Shown: positions 1 through 10,345, counted from the stretch's first letter. The stretch: DNA of 64,000 bases from Mesotaenium endlicherianum (GCA_009602735.1 WELA01010100.1:325859-389858); one strand, 5' to 3'. Program-made: numbers and translations. The notes: a model not told the origin generated them from the sequence alone.

Positions 1-47
1 GGGAGAGGGCCATCAACCCCCTCATCTATCACATTGGCTCCGACTCG
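1..47 (+). pseudogene. gag of methyltransferase retroelement copy 2, left fragment
   Basis: The translation ERAINPLIYHIGSDS matches the gag of the minus-strand copy, which reads ERAMASLIYHIGSEYSLED at the same place. The reading stops at the hAT end at 48 and resumes at 44716 with GSEYSLED. The sequence GCTCCGA..CTCG occurs on both sides of the insertion, which is an imperfect target duplication. Confidence 0.8.
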
Positions 48-204
48 CAGGGTTACGCCGCACGCCGTACAGGCCGACCTTCGTATGCTTATATAAGCGT
101 ACTGAGTAAGTACGCACGTACTAAGCGTACGAAAAGCTCATCACTCGTGCACGCCGGTCAGGAACGCCATGACGTTTTCACGTCAGGCACCGCTTTGTTT
201 CACT
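48..204 (+). repeat. hAT 5' terminal region, copy 2
   Basis: It starts CAGGGTTACGCCGCACGCC and aligns with the reverse complement of 8995-9156 over about 155 bp. Both carry several CGTACGCTTA/TAAGCGTACG motifs in direct and inverted orientation, as hAT subterminal transposase-binding sites often do. Confidence 0.75.
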
Positions 205-802
205 CGTGGTAGAGTTTGTCGAGAAGTTGCATGAGAAGTTTGATGTCATCAACCAGCAGGAGAAAGCTATCTATGCGATGATCTCCCTGACACTGAAGCA
301 GACCACTTCAGCTGCTGAGTTTGCTCAAAAGTTCCAGGAGAACATGATGAAGCAGCCAGACTTGCCAGAAAGGTATAGGATAGCATACTTTAGGTATGGC
401 TTGAAATCCGAAGTCTCTGGTCATTTCGCTAAGAAGAAGTATGAGAAACTGGCTGACTTGATTCAGGATGCTGATGCCTGGGATAAACAGCAGTTCAATC
501 ACAAGCGCCAGAGTAATGCTTTGGTGTCTAAGATTGTCAAAAAGTCCCACAGTTCCTACAATGCAGTTGAAGGAGACCAGGCTGAGGATGATCAGGGTGA
601 TGAATATGAGTTTGAGTATAATGCTATACAGTCTAGAGGTAGAGGTGGTTTCTCTCGAGGCGGCTATGGAAGAGGTGGTGGTAGGACTAAGCCGAGATCA
701 GCCTCAGCAAAATCTGTTTGCTTCCATTGCCAGCAAACGGGTCACTTCAGATAGCAGTGTCCAGTCAAGCACCTCCCAAAGCTCAAGAGAAAAGACCTGC
801 CT
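204..802 (+). pseudogene. gag fragment of chromovirus A family
   Basis: This is a partial gag without start or end, closely matching the gag of chromovirus A at 41183-41830 on the minus strand. It begins VEFVEKLHEKFD and runs through an acidic, RGG-rich segment to a CCHC knuckle (CFHCQQTGHFR, stop, QC). The knuckle is broken by a TAG where the other copy has CREQC-type sense codons. It abuts the hAT terminal region on the left and the TTAA target site of the piggyBac element on the right. It is therefore a fragment carried inside the hAT composite, not a functional gene. Confidence 0.8.
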
Positions 803-1104
803 TTAACACTAGCTTTACGGTGGGTCCTTTTTTGGTTCTGGAACCATAATTTGTCCCATAACTAGGTCATTTTCTACGGGCCCTAACCTTAATTTATTTT
901 TATCCAAATTACCTGAAAATAGGCTCCCTAGGAGCACTAACACATGAACCCTACCGGCAAATTAGAGACAGGGCAAACGGGCAAGTATCGACGGAGATAC
1001 TTCAAATTGCCGGCCAAGAACAGTGCTAAGTTTGGTTCGATATTCACCTTCACTTTTGATCTTTTTCACTCTCTGTTGATTGTCGATTGCAGACTCAAAC
1101 AGCC

Positions 1105-3450
1105 ATGGCTGCCATGGCTTCTTCTTGTACAGGCTTTGTAGTAGAGGTAGGCACTAAGATACTCACTCCTAGCAAGATTTGGGGTGAGAGTTGGGCTGCG
1201 CAAGAGTTCGGAGAGCACTATGAAGAGTTCTTTTTGGTAGGAATTCTTGAAGAAGAGGTGCATAAAACAAAGGAAACCAAGTATAAAATCTACTTTGGGT
1301 ACGATGGGGAGTACAAAACATGGGGTCGCAAGCAGATACTACAATATGTGCCCATTGTACCCGAGTTTAGGTGGTTTTGCCCTTATGAGGGAGTAGTGAG
1401 GGTGGAGGCTTCTTCTAACCCAATTTCGCAAGAAACTAGCAGTAGAGCATTTCAAGTGACACCTGTCACTCCTGTCACTCAAAGCACCCCTGAAGTCACT
1501 GATACACCACAAGCAGATGCATCTGAGGCTGAGACAGAGTCAGACTCGGCCTTAGATCCTGCAGAACCAAGGCGAAAGAGAGGTAGACCTGCAAAACAGA
1601 CTGGACCAGACATGAGTGTGCCCTGCAATAGAGAGGAGAGGAAAAACAGAGTGGTAGTGGCAAGAGAGGGTGCAAAGAAGAGAGCACACAAAGGCTACAG
1701 GAAGAAGAAGAATAGGGTCTCAGATGAAGAAGAATTCAGCAGTGACTCGGAGCTGGAGTCCGAAGGTGAGCCCCTGGTGGCAACTCAAGATGAAGAACAA
1801 GTGCTGGAGCCTGTGACGCCTGTGGAGCCAGCAAATAGAGGAGGAGAAGAGTACAGCTGGAGACCTGCAGAGGAAGGTGAAGTGCCCCCATGGTTGGTTA
1901 AGCCTGTCAGTACTGTGGGCACAGGCCTGGTGAGAGTCAGTACCAGGCTGTTTCATACATTCAGCCCATTTGCTGTGCTTTGTCTCTTGGTTGGTATAGA
2001 GTGGTATGACCAGATGGCTGCTGCAACAAATGAGTATGCTCAAAATGAAGGTGCTAAGAAATGGGTCATTCTTACCACCAGTGAGCTCATTCTGTGGCAT
2101 GGACTATGCATTGCTATGGCACTCAACCCTTTGCCTAGGTATACAATGTATTGGAGAAATGACAGTTTTGGTCCTGTACTATTTCCAGCTTTTGGAAAGT
2201 ACATGTCCAGAGATAGGTGGGTCCAGATAAAGTCCTACTTGCACATCATTTCAAATGCTGGTAGAGATGTGTTTCCTACAGCTTCTGGAGAATATAGGCT
2301 ATGGCAGTGTCAGCCATTCATAGACTTGCTCAAGAGTACATTCAAGCAATACTATAATCCAGGTGAGCACTTGACTATAGATGAGCGACTTATCCCGACT
2401 AGAAACAGACAATGCCCAGTCCGGGTGTATTGCCCAAAAAAGCCTTATAAGTTTGGTATTGAGTTGTTTACTTTGGTTGACAGTATAACATACTATTGCT
2501 ACGATTTTGTAGTATTTGACAAGGTCAAGAGACCAGGCAGGAATACTACGGTTGTGTTGGAGATGGTGAGCACTTTGCCCCAGGGGCAGACTTACAGCTT
2601 TGTCTTAGACAGAGGCTTTACTAGCCCTGTACTTGTAAGAGAGTTGTCTAACCTAGGTCATGGAGCTACTGGTACTGTTGTCAGTAGAAAGCACTATCCT
2701 ATCAAGGACCTGGTCCTAGATGTACCTGCAGGCGAGAGAGAGGCAGAACAGGGCAGCTTCAAGGCCCTCGTGAGTGATTGGCCTGAACAAGTAGCAGTTG
2801 TCTGGCAGGACAAGAAGCCAGTCTACTTCTTGTCTAACTGTAGAGGCTTGAATGTGGTTGAAGTTGAGAGAAGGCAGAAGGGAGGAGAGACTAGCACTAT
2901 ACCTGCTCCTGATATTGTGAAGCACTATAACCAGTACAAAGACGCCGTTGACCAGTTTGACAAACTTTGCTTGAGGGACAACTATTCAGTAGAGACAGAG
3001 CAGGTCGCTAGGAAGTGGTGGCACCGCTTGTACTGGGGCCTGTTTGACGGTGCCATTGCAAATGCATACATCTTGTATGAGCTGGCTCACCCTGGTGCTG
3101 ACAGATATTCTTTCATGTTGCGGCTAGTGAAAGAGATGTCGGAGTGGGTACATCCTCGCGACAGGCAGACAAGATCAAGTTCAGCAGGAGCTTCTGGAGA
3201 GCAGAGATGGACTGGCAGGCACTTCCCAAACAAGGTCAACAAAGGAGAGAGAAGGTCTTGTGTAGTGTGCTCTGCTAAGAAGTTTGACAAAGGGGCTGCA
3301 GGCAGGAAGAGTAGATGTCAGTACATGTGTATGCCCTGCAACGTCATCTTGCACCCTAGTCCCTGCTTTGAGATCTACCACACTACCAAGAACATTGACC
3401 ATTTGGATGTAGGCAGGAAGAGGTTGCCTAATGGCTGCCCTAAGAAGTAG
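1105..3450 (+). CDS. piggyBac-like transposase (DDE_Tnp_1_7 type)
   Basis: The reading frame is uninterrupted for 781 codons from the first ATG (1105), with a second ATG at 1114; the related copy at 18586 starts with MTSSS, which favours this region as the start. Residues about 1-110 form a conserved N-terminal module with WGESWAAQEFG and F-rich strands. Residues 110-250 are acidic or basic low complexity with an AT-hook-like KRGRPAK. The DDE core follows, and its three aspartates are most likely D426 (TIDERLIP), D502 (FVLDRGF) and D616 (KDAVDQFD). A Cys/His-rich C-terminal finger at about 733-775 contains CVVC, CMPC and CFEIYH. The family cuts and pastes at TTAA without leaving a footprint. 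The protein should act in the nucleus. It lies in an element with intact ends and so may be active. Confidence 0.92.
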   Translation: MAAMASSCTGFVVEVGTKILTPSKIWGESWAAQEFGEHYEEFFLVGILEEEVHKTKETKYKIYFGYDGEYKTWGRKQILQYVPIVPEFRWFCPYEGVVRVEASSNPISQETSSRAFQVTPVTPVTQSTPEVTDTPQADASEAETESDSALDPAEPRRKRGRPAKQTGPDMSVPCNREERKNRVVVAREGAKKRAHKGYRKKKNRVSDEEEFSSDSELESEGEPLVATQDEEQVLEPVTPVEPANRGGEEYSWRPAEEGEVPPWLVKPVSTVGTGLVRVSTRLFHTFSPFAVLCLLVGIEWYDQMAAATNEYAQNEGAKKWVILTTSELILWHGLCIAMALNPLPRYTMYWRNDSFGPVLFPAFGKYMSRDRWVQIKSYLHIISNAGRDVFPTASGEYRLWQCQPFIDLLKSTFKQYYNPGEHLTIDERLIPTRNRQCPVRVYCPKKPYKFGIELFTLVDSITYYCYDFVVFDKVKRPGRNTTVVLEMVSTLPQGQTYSFVLDRGFTSPVLVRELSNLGHGATGTVVSRKHYPIKDLVLDVPAGEREAEQGSFKALVSDWPEQVAVVWQDKKPVYFLSNCRGLNVVEVERRQKGGETSTIPAPDIVKHYNQYKDAVDQFDKLCLRDNYSVETEQVARKWWHRLYWGLFDGAIANAYILYELAHPGADRYSFMLRLVKEMSEWVHPRDRQTRSSSAGASGEQRWTGRHFPNKVNKGERRSCVVCSAKKFDKGAAGRKSRCQYMCMPCNVILHPSPCFEIYHTTKNIDHLDVGRKRLPNGCPKK

Positions 3451-4139
3451 TACCATTGGTAGCAATAAAGACTCAAAATACATTTTTTTTTGCACACATT
3501 ATGTGCTCTAAACTTCAATTTTGACGACTCGTCCATGGGGCCTAATGTGGTAGAAGTCATTATTTTTGCTTGACATAATTTTACTGCTCTTGTGTAATAG
3601 GATGGTAGAGTACCTTGTTATGAATGCTCCGAAACTTATTTGAATGCATTCCATCAAGTTTTGGAAATTATATGACCCATTTAGTGAAGCTGCATGGTGC
3701 ATCTCTTAGTGAAATTATGGGACCAGGTCCAAAAAGCTGGTGTCAGTTTTGGGCCTAAACTTTGAAAATCTGTCAAGTGCAGTGTGGTCACTACATCAGG
3801 ATGTATGCTAGAAAAAATCAAGACCTTGAAATCTGTTGTACTTCTCCGCATATTGCGCCCAAAAGAAATGTACCTTTTGCGGGTCACACGTGTGTTACCT
3901 TTCAAGTACAAAAAAGTACAATGAAAAATGCCGCAAAAATCGGAAAANNNNNNNNNNNNNNNNNNNNNNNNNNNNNNNNNNNNNNNNNNNNNNNNNNNNA
4001 CATTGCCAGAATCCTTATTCAAAGGACATTTCAAATATATATCACTTTCACATACCACATAAGTACTCTATTTATCATTAGCATCCAAAGAAGGGCTGTT
4101 ATGAGGTTGGTTTTGGTCCCAGTGGCAGTAAAGCTAGTG
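3451..4139 (+). other. piggyBac 3' untranslated and subterminal region, with assembly gap
   Basis: There is no gene here. A canonical poly(A) signal AATAAA lies at 3464-3469, 14 bp after the stop. Bases 3948-3999 are a run of 52 Ns. The region ends in the right inverted repeat. Confidence 0.75.
3464..3469 (+). terminator. poly(A) signal of piggyBac transposase
   Basis: AATAAA lies 14 bp downstream of the TAG stop. It also argues that TAG is read as a stop in this genome. Confidence 0.6.
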
Positions 4140-4143
4140 TTAA

Positions 4144-4722
4144 GAAGCATGTATAACCACCAACAAGTACCTATAAATGCTACGTGTAAGAGTGATTGAC
4201 TTATTCACAAAAAGTCTAACACTAAGAGGGCTGCTTAGCAGAGCATATTTTTGTACTTTGTACTTATTTTATTAGTTCAATAAGGAGGCTTAGAAGTATC
4301 ATTGCTTCTTAATGGAGTACAATAAGCTTGAATGAAAGTACAAAGACAATTCAAACTCTAAACAAGCATGTATAAAAACTAAGAAGTACCTATATATGCT
4401 ACTTTTAAGAGTGAGTGAAATTTGACTTATCGACCAAAAGTCCAACACTGAGACAGCCGCTAGGCAGAGCATTGTTTTTGTACTTTTTATCTTATTTATT
4501 AGTAAAATAAGAAGGCTTAGCAATATCATTGCATTTTGATCGAGTATAATAAGCTTTAATGAAGAAGTGTAAAGAAGATGCAAACTCTTAACAAGCGTGT
4601 ATAAGATCTAAGAAGTACTTATAATTGCCAAATTTAATAGAGAGTGAAGTGTGACTTAGCCAAAAAAAGTGAGTGAGAATACATGCTACCTCTACTACAT
4701 ATATGTTAGCTGACAGACACAT
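4144..4722 (-). repeat. hAT 3' subterminal tandem repeats, copy 1
   Basis: About two and a half units of 220-230 bp start near 4145, 4364 and 4593. Each carries AAGCATGTATAA, AAGAAGTACCTATATATGCTAC and a GGCTGCTTAGCAGAGCAT-like block. The same units occur on the opposite strand at 43409-44280, where they also follow a transposase C-terminus. Confidence 0.8.
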
Positions 4723-7072
4723 CTAGTAACCAATCTCTCTAGGCCTCCTTCTTCCTGGAGCTAAAACTCTAGGTCGCTCCTCCACCTCCTCTTCCTCCAC
4801 CTCCTCATCCTCTACCTCTATCTTATGTTCCTCACTCAACGAGGTATGCATGGTAAGATTGAGACCCTCCTCTTCAGGTGTCTCCAAAAACTCCGCTTCT
4901 TCAACCCATGGAGTGGCGCCAACACTTGGTCCAAGGAAGTCCAAGCTCTTCTCCTGAAGTCTCAACATAGAATGCACGTACACCAACTTCTTTGCTCTAG
5001 TAGGGAGCAGCCTATTGCGAATCGGACTATGAACAAATCCGTACTCAGACCAATTTCTCTCACATGCAGTTGCTGAACCAGGTTGTGACAATATTCTCAT
5101 AGCAAGAAGCTGAAGGTTAGGACAATGACTTCCGTATGTTTTCCACCACTTGTGAGCAGGCATCATAGTCTTATTAGCCTTGCAAACATCATCGCCAAAA
5201 ATGTCACCGCTCTGCCGGTAGAGTGCCAACTCTCGATCCACCAACGCTCGATCAAGCACACTCCCTCCGACAAGGGTATTCCGCACGTTGGACCAATTGG
5301 TTAGTAGACACTTCTCAACTGCCCAAGACTCATGGTCTTGGAACTCGGGGTCCAGATAGTAGCCTGTAGCTAAACAAAGTCAAGAAGCACACTCAGTATA
5401 TGAGAACGCAATGCACATCACAAAAAAGAGAGCAATAACAATACCAAGCACAATAACAATAACAATGATCAACTCACAATAACAAGCATGCAAGAGAACA
5501 GCAGCCGCCAAGCAAGAAAGGTGAGCAACATCAAAATAGACTTTTACCCGCAGAATGTAGGGGGCTGTGAAGTTGGTCCCAGCGAGCCTTCACGTCCTTC
5601 TTAACTTGGGTTCTTTGTGTCGGTTTGAGTCCTTCAACCTCAAGCACATGCTCTTTAATGGCACTCATGCGAGCCCAGATCTTCCCGAGAGAAGGTTGTG
5701 GAGAGTCGACTAGTCGAAGGAGAACTACGATCGGCTCACACACAGCTATCCATACCTTCACTCGCTCCCAAACTTCATCGTTGCGAACTAGGTCTCTAAT
5801 CTCCGTAGCCTCACCTACACAACCATTCTTTGCCGCCCACTCAAGCAATCTTCTTTCAGACACCATAGCTTGTAAGGTATCCCTCAAAACGATGAGTTTT
5901 TGCAAGCAAAGGAAGTTACTAGCAAACCTCGTGGGCCCTGGCTTCAACACCTCCAATTTATTTCCAAGCCTTGCTCCATGCTCACAGTAAAGAGCGTGAG
6001 GTATGTGGTGGTTTGCAACAAATTGGACCAAGTGCTTGAAGCTATCAATTATGCCCTTGAGCTCTTTTATCTTTCCTATGGCTTTCAACAGCAGGTCCAA
6101 AATGTGAGCATCACAAGGCGTCCAATATATGTGCGGGTGCTTCTCGCGAACCACATTACAACCAGCTTAAATATTAGCTGCAGAGTCTGTGCAAAGCTGT
6201 ACGACATTTTCGGCCCCTATTCTCTCCATGGCTGCAAGCAGGTGGTTACCGATGTAGTCACCCGTTTTCCTTTCACCCTCAGTGTTGATAGCATCCATGA
6301 ACATCTCAGTGCCTCCCACAACCATAAGCACGTTAAGAAGAGGGTGCCCGCATGGATCGGTCCACCCATCTGCTACAATGCTACAACCTGTCTGCGGGAG
6401 TCCCTTCTTTTGTTTATTCTCCCAAGCCTCTATCTTCAGCACCTCTTTATTTAGTAAGGTACTTCCGAGAGGCTTATCCTTCATCGGAACATACACAACA
6501 CCCGTTTCTTGGGTGTACTTACTGACAGCAACCAACATGTCCCTAAAGAACTCACTACGAGCAACATTGAATGATGAACCAGTACCATAGAAGAAGCGAG
6601 CGACAGTCTCATGGACAACATCAGCATTCATCTTTTGGAACATTTCACTTATAGAGGTCTGACTCGACTCCTTGCCTGAGGGGGACCCTCCAGCACTTGC
6701 ACATGGTGAGCCACTAGCGTCAAAACCCCATTCATGCACGCGCTTTCGTGCAGCTTGCATGGCACTCTTCCTACGTCGCGTTCCCAACAGAGAACTAGCA
6801 CTACCGTTGCTACGGCTAATCATGAGATCTACAACATTGTCAAGAACCTCCTCACACTGACTAACATCCTTACAGCCTCGCGTGAAATGGCCACGAATCC
6901 GCGTGGCTCCACCAGTAAACTCCCTAGGGCAATAAATGCACTTCAACTTCGGATATGAGTTCTTGGACTTGGCTTCCGCAACGATGGCCACATGGCCCCA
7001 CTCTGGACCAGACCTTGCAGCAACTGCCCTAGGGGGAAGACAAGCGCTTAAAGCTCCGGTGGACGTCCTCAT
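4723..7072 (-). pseudogene. hAT transposase (BED finger, DUF659, hAT dimerisation domain)
   Basis: Exons at about 7072-5548 and 5369-4723 join through a GT-AG intron (donor GGTAAAAG, acceptor TTTGTTTAG) and keep the frame. An AG acceptor near 7130 suggests an earlier exon. A plant-type BED finger (CIYC, then H and C in RGHFTRGC) starts near 6955. The DUF659 core has ADGWTDPCGHPLLN, LCTDSAAN and TPCDAHILDLLL, the usual order in plant hAT transposases. The C-terminal hAT dimerisation segment has WWKTYG, LAMRILSQPGSATACERNWS and an acidic tail. One in-frame TAA after TDSAANI (near 6166) breaks the core, so the gene is probably dead. Such proteins act in the nucleus to excise and reinsert CAGGG-ended elements. 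Confidence 0.85.
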
Positions 7073-7269
7073 TCCAGTAAGCGTTGCTCCAGACGAAGTG
7101 CATGATTGAGATATGATGAAGGTGAAACCTGCAATAATGAAGCACAAAAACCAATAAAAGACAAAGTAAGATGTCATTTAAACAACCTCCAAAAAAGCCA
7201 ATAATTGCCAGGCAGCCCGCCCCAACTTAAAATCCTAAAACTTTAAATCCCTAAAATCCTAAAACCCTA

Positions 7270-8110
7270 AAACAGCAAGCAAGGGGCTGGCAGCCAGCCC
7301 CGACAAGAGCAAGCACGGGGCTGGCTGCCAGCCCCGACAGGAGCAGCCAGCCCCGAGCCTGGCAGCCAGCTCTCTTAAAACTAAGCAAGGGGCACAACAG
7401 CAGCCATCTTCAACCAAAACCCTAAAACAGCAAGGGGCTAGCAGCCTGCCTCGACTAAAACCCTAAATTAGCAAGTAAGGGGCTGTCAACCAACCCCGAC
7501 AAAAGCAAGCAGGGGGCTGGCAGCCAGCCCCGACAAAAGCAAGCTCAGGGCTGGCACCCAGCCCCACAAAAGCAAGCAGGGGGCTGGCAGCCAGCCCCGA
7601 CAAACGCAAGAGAGGGACTGGCAGCCAGCCCCAACTAAAACCTTAAAATAGCAAGTAAGGGGCTGGCAGCTAGCCCCAATAAATGCAAGCTCGGAGCTGG
7701 CAGCCAGCCCCGACAAAAGCAAGCAGGGGGCTGGCAGCCAGCCCCGACAAACGCAAGAGAGGGACTGGCAGCCAGCCCCATCTAAAACCTTAAAATAGCA
7801 AGTAAGGGGCTGGCAGCCAGCCCCAATAACCGCAAGCTCGAGGCTGGCAGCCAGCCCCAACAAAAGCAAGCTGAGGGTTGGCAGCCAGCCCCACAAAAGC
7901 AAGCAGGGGGCGGCAGCCATCCCCGACAAACGCAAGAGCGGGACTGGTAGCCAGTCCCAACTTAAACATTAGAATAGCAAGTAAGGGGCTGGCAGCCAGC
8001 CCCGCAAAAGCAAGCAGGGGTTGGGCAGCCAGCCCCAAAAAAAGGAAGCTCGAAGCTGGCAGCCAGCCCCACAAAAGCAAGCTCGGGGCTGGCTGCCACC
8101 CCCAACAAAA
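7270..8110 (-). repeat. Array of palindromic GGCTGGCTGCC repeats in hAT copy 1
   Basis: Roughly twenty imperfect units of about 40-50 bp are built on GGGGCTGGCTGCCAGCCCC (minus strand) with the spacer TTGCTTGCTTTTGT. The core is a hairpin, GGGGCTGG paired with CCAGCCCC. Some units end in CTAAAACCCTAA-like text. The repeats lie 5' of the transposase, probably in an intron or leader, and keep the same orientation relative to the element in hAT copy 2. Confidence 0.9.
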
Positions 8111-8994
8111 GCAAACAAGGGGCACGAGAGAGAGGGGAACGAGGAAGGAGGGAGGGTCAAGGCACCTGTCCACCTGTCGTTGCTCACACGTCGATAGGCG
8201 CGCGCGTCGATACGCACAAGGGGGATCCACTCACTCCTTTTTGTCTTGGCCTGCTTCACACAAAACAGGAGACAAAATTGTTAAAAGACCCAATAGACAG
8301 CTAGCCCTAATCGACGGGACACAAACACGCAAATGTGGCCAGGCAGGCTGCTGCTACAGCAGCGACAAAACAAAGAAAGGTGCAAAGGCAGCAAGGGTAT
8401 GAAAGCCAAATAGATCCCCCCTACCAAGAAAGACAGCAAAAAAGAGGAGGGGCAAGGGCATGTGACCTGATGCACTTGTCGGTGGATGGTGGCACGTCGA
8501 TAGGCGCTAAATGGGTTCAACTTTATGCTCATTGTGTAGGCCTGCCACTCACATGAACGTTGACATTGTTAGCACTAGTGAGCTAAGCCTAATTGAAGAT
8601 CCATTACCAAAACCAAACACGACGAAACGGAATAACAAACATCCATCAACAAAACATGAATACATATACAAGTAACAAGAACAAGCGAGCGAGGAAGCGA
8701 GGTCATAAAGACAAGGTAAAGAAATTTACACTAATCATCAGCAGATGCAGAATGAAAAACAAGAGGCTACAGAGCTGTTAAGTAGGCCTCAGGGTTTGGC
8801 TTGTAAAGATTCGTGGCTGCACTATACCGAAGCAGATGCGTATGTGCAAGAGAGGGAAATGGAACCATTGTCACGGTGGCCCAAATATTGGTGAAACTTT
8901 CACTTGTTTTTTATGTTCCCGCCGTTACTGATAAAACTTGTCCGCATGTACTGTCACGTTTCATCCCGTCGATTGGCGACAATTTTAAACTAAC
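8111..8994 (-). other. 5' leader region of hAT copy 1
   Basis: I see no gene. CGTCGATAGGCG-type motifs recur near 8192 and 8495. The stretch lies between the terminal region and the repeat array, where the promoter would be expected, but no promoter element is clear. Confidence 0.4.
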
Positions 8995-9156
8995 TAGTGA
9001 AACGGAGCGTGCAGTGCCAGACGTGAATGCGTCGGCACGTCACTGGGCGGCGCGCACAAGTTGAAAATTATTCGTACGCTTAGTACGTGCGTACTGGTTC
9101 AGTACGCTTAATTAAGCGTACGAGGGTCGGCCTGTACGGCGTACGGAGTAACCCTG
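8995..9156 (-). repeat. hAT 5' terminal region, copy 1
   Basis: The reverse complement starts CAGGGTTACTCCGTACGCC and matches 48-204 along its length, including the inverted CGTACGCTTA motifs. This marks the 5' boundary of the minus-strand hAT. Confidence 0.8.
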
Positions 9157-10010
9157 TTCTAACGTTCTCTCTCTCTCTCTCTGGCACGCGCATCTTTCTT
9201 TGCTAGTGCAGGTGCTGAGGCACGAACCTATTTTAGGCAGGCCAAGTCCTCAGACATATGTAATAGCTTTGAAACGCCTTCCCTTTCATTATGCATCTGC
9301 AAATCAGTATAAGTTTGTGTCTTCTGCTAATCATTCATCGCTTCCTTGCTGTTTCATTCAGGTACCGTTTATGGAATCTTCCAAATCTGTATAGTAGAGG
9401 TTTGTGTACTTTATAGGTCCTCACGTGTTATGTTCTCTGGTCATTCTTTAGTATGTCTTGCGCGTAAGTTGTGCTCATTTTGTGTTCATTGTCGATTCAT
9501 GTGTACTTAGTGAGGCTCGCTCAAGGACGTGGCTGGTTGTACACATCATCAACAAGTACAAGATATCAGGTTATGAAGCCCTCCATTTTCTTTTTGTGCT
9601 TCCTCAACTTCATTCCTTTGCTTATCTGGTCTACTGTAATGGCCTGCAAGTTCACGTGTACCTTTGTAGTGCTTACTAGTTTAGGAACCTGTTTGCATAC
9701 TAAACTAACATGTGTCTATTTTGTTATTCCTTTTCTTAATCCAATGTTTATTTGCAAGGCATCACAAATTCCAACGCTTATGTGCGATTGGTCTCCCTAC
9801 CTTGCCATAGAAGCGCATCTGTGGGTATAAAAGTGCAGCAACAAAGCCTGCACCTATATGGTCTGCTGTTCCATCAAAATAGGGAGAAGGGGAGCGGGGA
9901 GGGGAAAGGGGGNGGAGGAGGAGAGGAGAGGAGAGGAGAGGAGAGGAAGAGAAAAAGGGGGGAGGGGGAGGGGGAGGGGGCAAGTGGACATTGGGTTTGT
10001 TTTTCTCAAT
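9157..10010. other. Unassigned sequence inside hAT composite
   Basis: No gene is recognised. It has a short (TC)n run at 9168-9181 and a G/A-only low-complexity run at 9890-9985 with a single N at 9913. It may belong to hAT copy 2 or to captured DNA. Confidence 0.4.
9913..9913. other. Single-N assembly join
   Basis: A lone N lies inside a purine-only tract, a place where read assembly is expected to break. Confidence 0.7.
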
Positions 10011-10029
10011 TCTGCCATGCCCATGCTTG

Positions 10030-10345
10030 CTTTTGTTGGGGCTGGCTGCCAGCCCCTTGCTTGCTTTTGTGAGGCTGGGTGCCAGCCCCTTACTTGCTTT
10101 TGTCGGGGCTAGATGCCAACCTCTTCCTTGGTTTAGTGGGGCTGGCTGCCAGCCCCTTGCCTGGTTTTATTGGGGCTGGCTGCCAGTTCCTTGCTTGCTC
10201 TTTTAGGGTTCTAGTGGGGTTGGCTGGCTGCCCCTTGCTTGGTTTAGCGGGGCTGGCTGCCATCCCCTTGCTTGGTTTTGTGGGGCTGGCTGCCAGCCCC
10301 TTACTTGGGTTAGTGGGGCTGGCTGCCAGCCCCTTGCTTAGAGGG
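10030..10345 (+). repeat. GGCTGGCTGCC palindromic repeats, left block of hAT copy 2
   Basis: About seven units have the same core and TTGCTTGCTTTTGT spacer as 7270-8110, now on the plus strand, so in the same orientation relative to the hAT. They are repeated at 12184-12499 by the duplication. Confidence 0.85.

Larger units (their letters stand above)
803..4143 (+). mobile_element. piggyBac-like DNA transposon, apparently complete
   Basis: TTAA target duplications lie at 803-806 and 4140-4143. Inside them are inverted repeats that start CACTAGCTTTAC at both ends. One long transposase gene fills the element. The left flank is a retroelement gag and the right flank is hAT subterminal DNA, so the flanks do not form one sequence. 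A 52-N gap (3948-3999) lies in the 3' non-coding part. The second piggyBac-like element at 18295-20414 has ends of the same kind (CACTAGGT). Confidence 0.9.
4144..9156 (-). mobile_element. hAT transposon, copy 1 (3' end missing)
   Basis: Read on the minus strand, it has a 5' end CAGGGTTACTCCGTACGCC at 9156, a leader, an array of palindromic GGCTGG repeats, a BED/DUF659/hAT transposase gene with one clear intron, and 3' subterminal tandem repeats. The 3' terminal inverted repeat is missing: the sequence stops at the piggyBac TTAA at 4140-4143. Beyond that element there is gag DNA, not hAT DNA. The 8 bp outside the 5' end (TTCTAACG) are not found on the other side. Confidence 0.75.

Noticed and set aside
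7240-7275. Telomere-like CCCTAAA text
   Set aside because: Only a few irregular CCTAAAA/CCCTAAA copies are mixed with the GGCTGG repeat; it is not a telomeric array.
7486-8402. Long open frames on both strands in the GGCTGG repeats (GLAASPTKPSKG-type and GLAASPLLAFVG-type peptides)
   Set aside because: The frames exist because the repeat unit lacks stops in several frames. Peptides appear on both strands, with no start context or domain, so they are not genes.
48-9156. One simple hAT element from 48 to 9156
   Set aside because: The two ends are both of the 5' type, the 8-bp flanks differ, and the gag flank at 1-47 continues at 44716 rather than at 9157.
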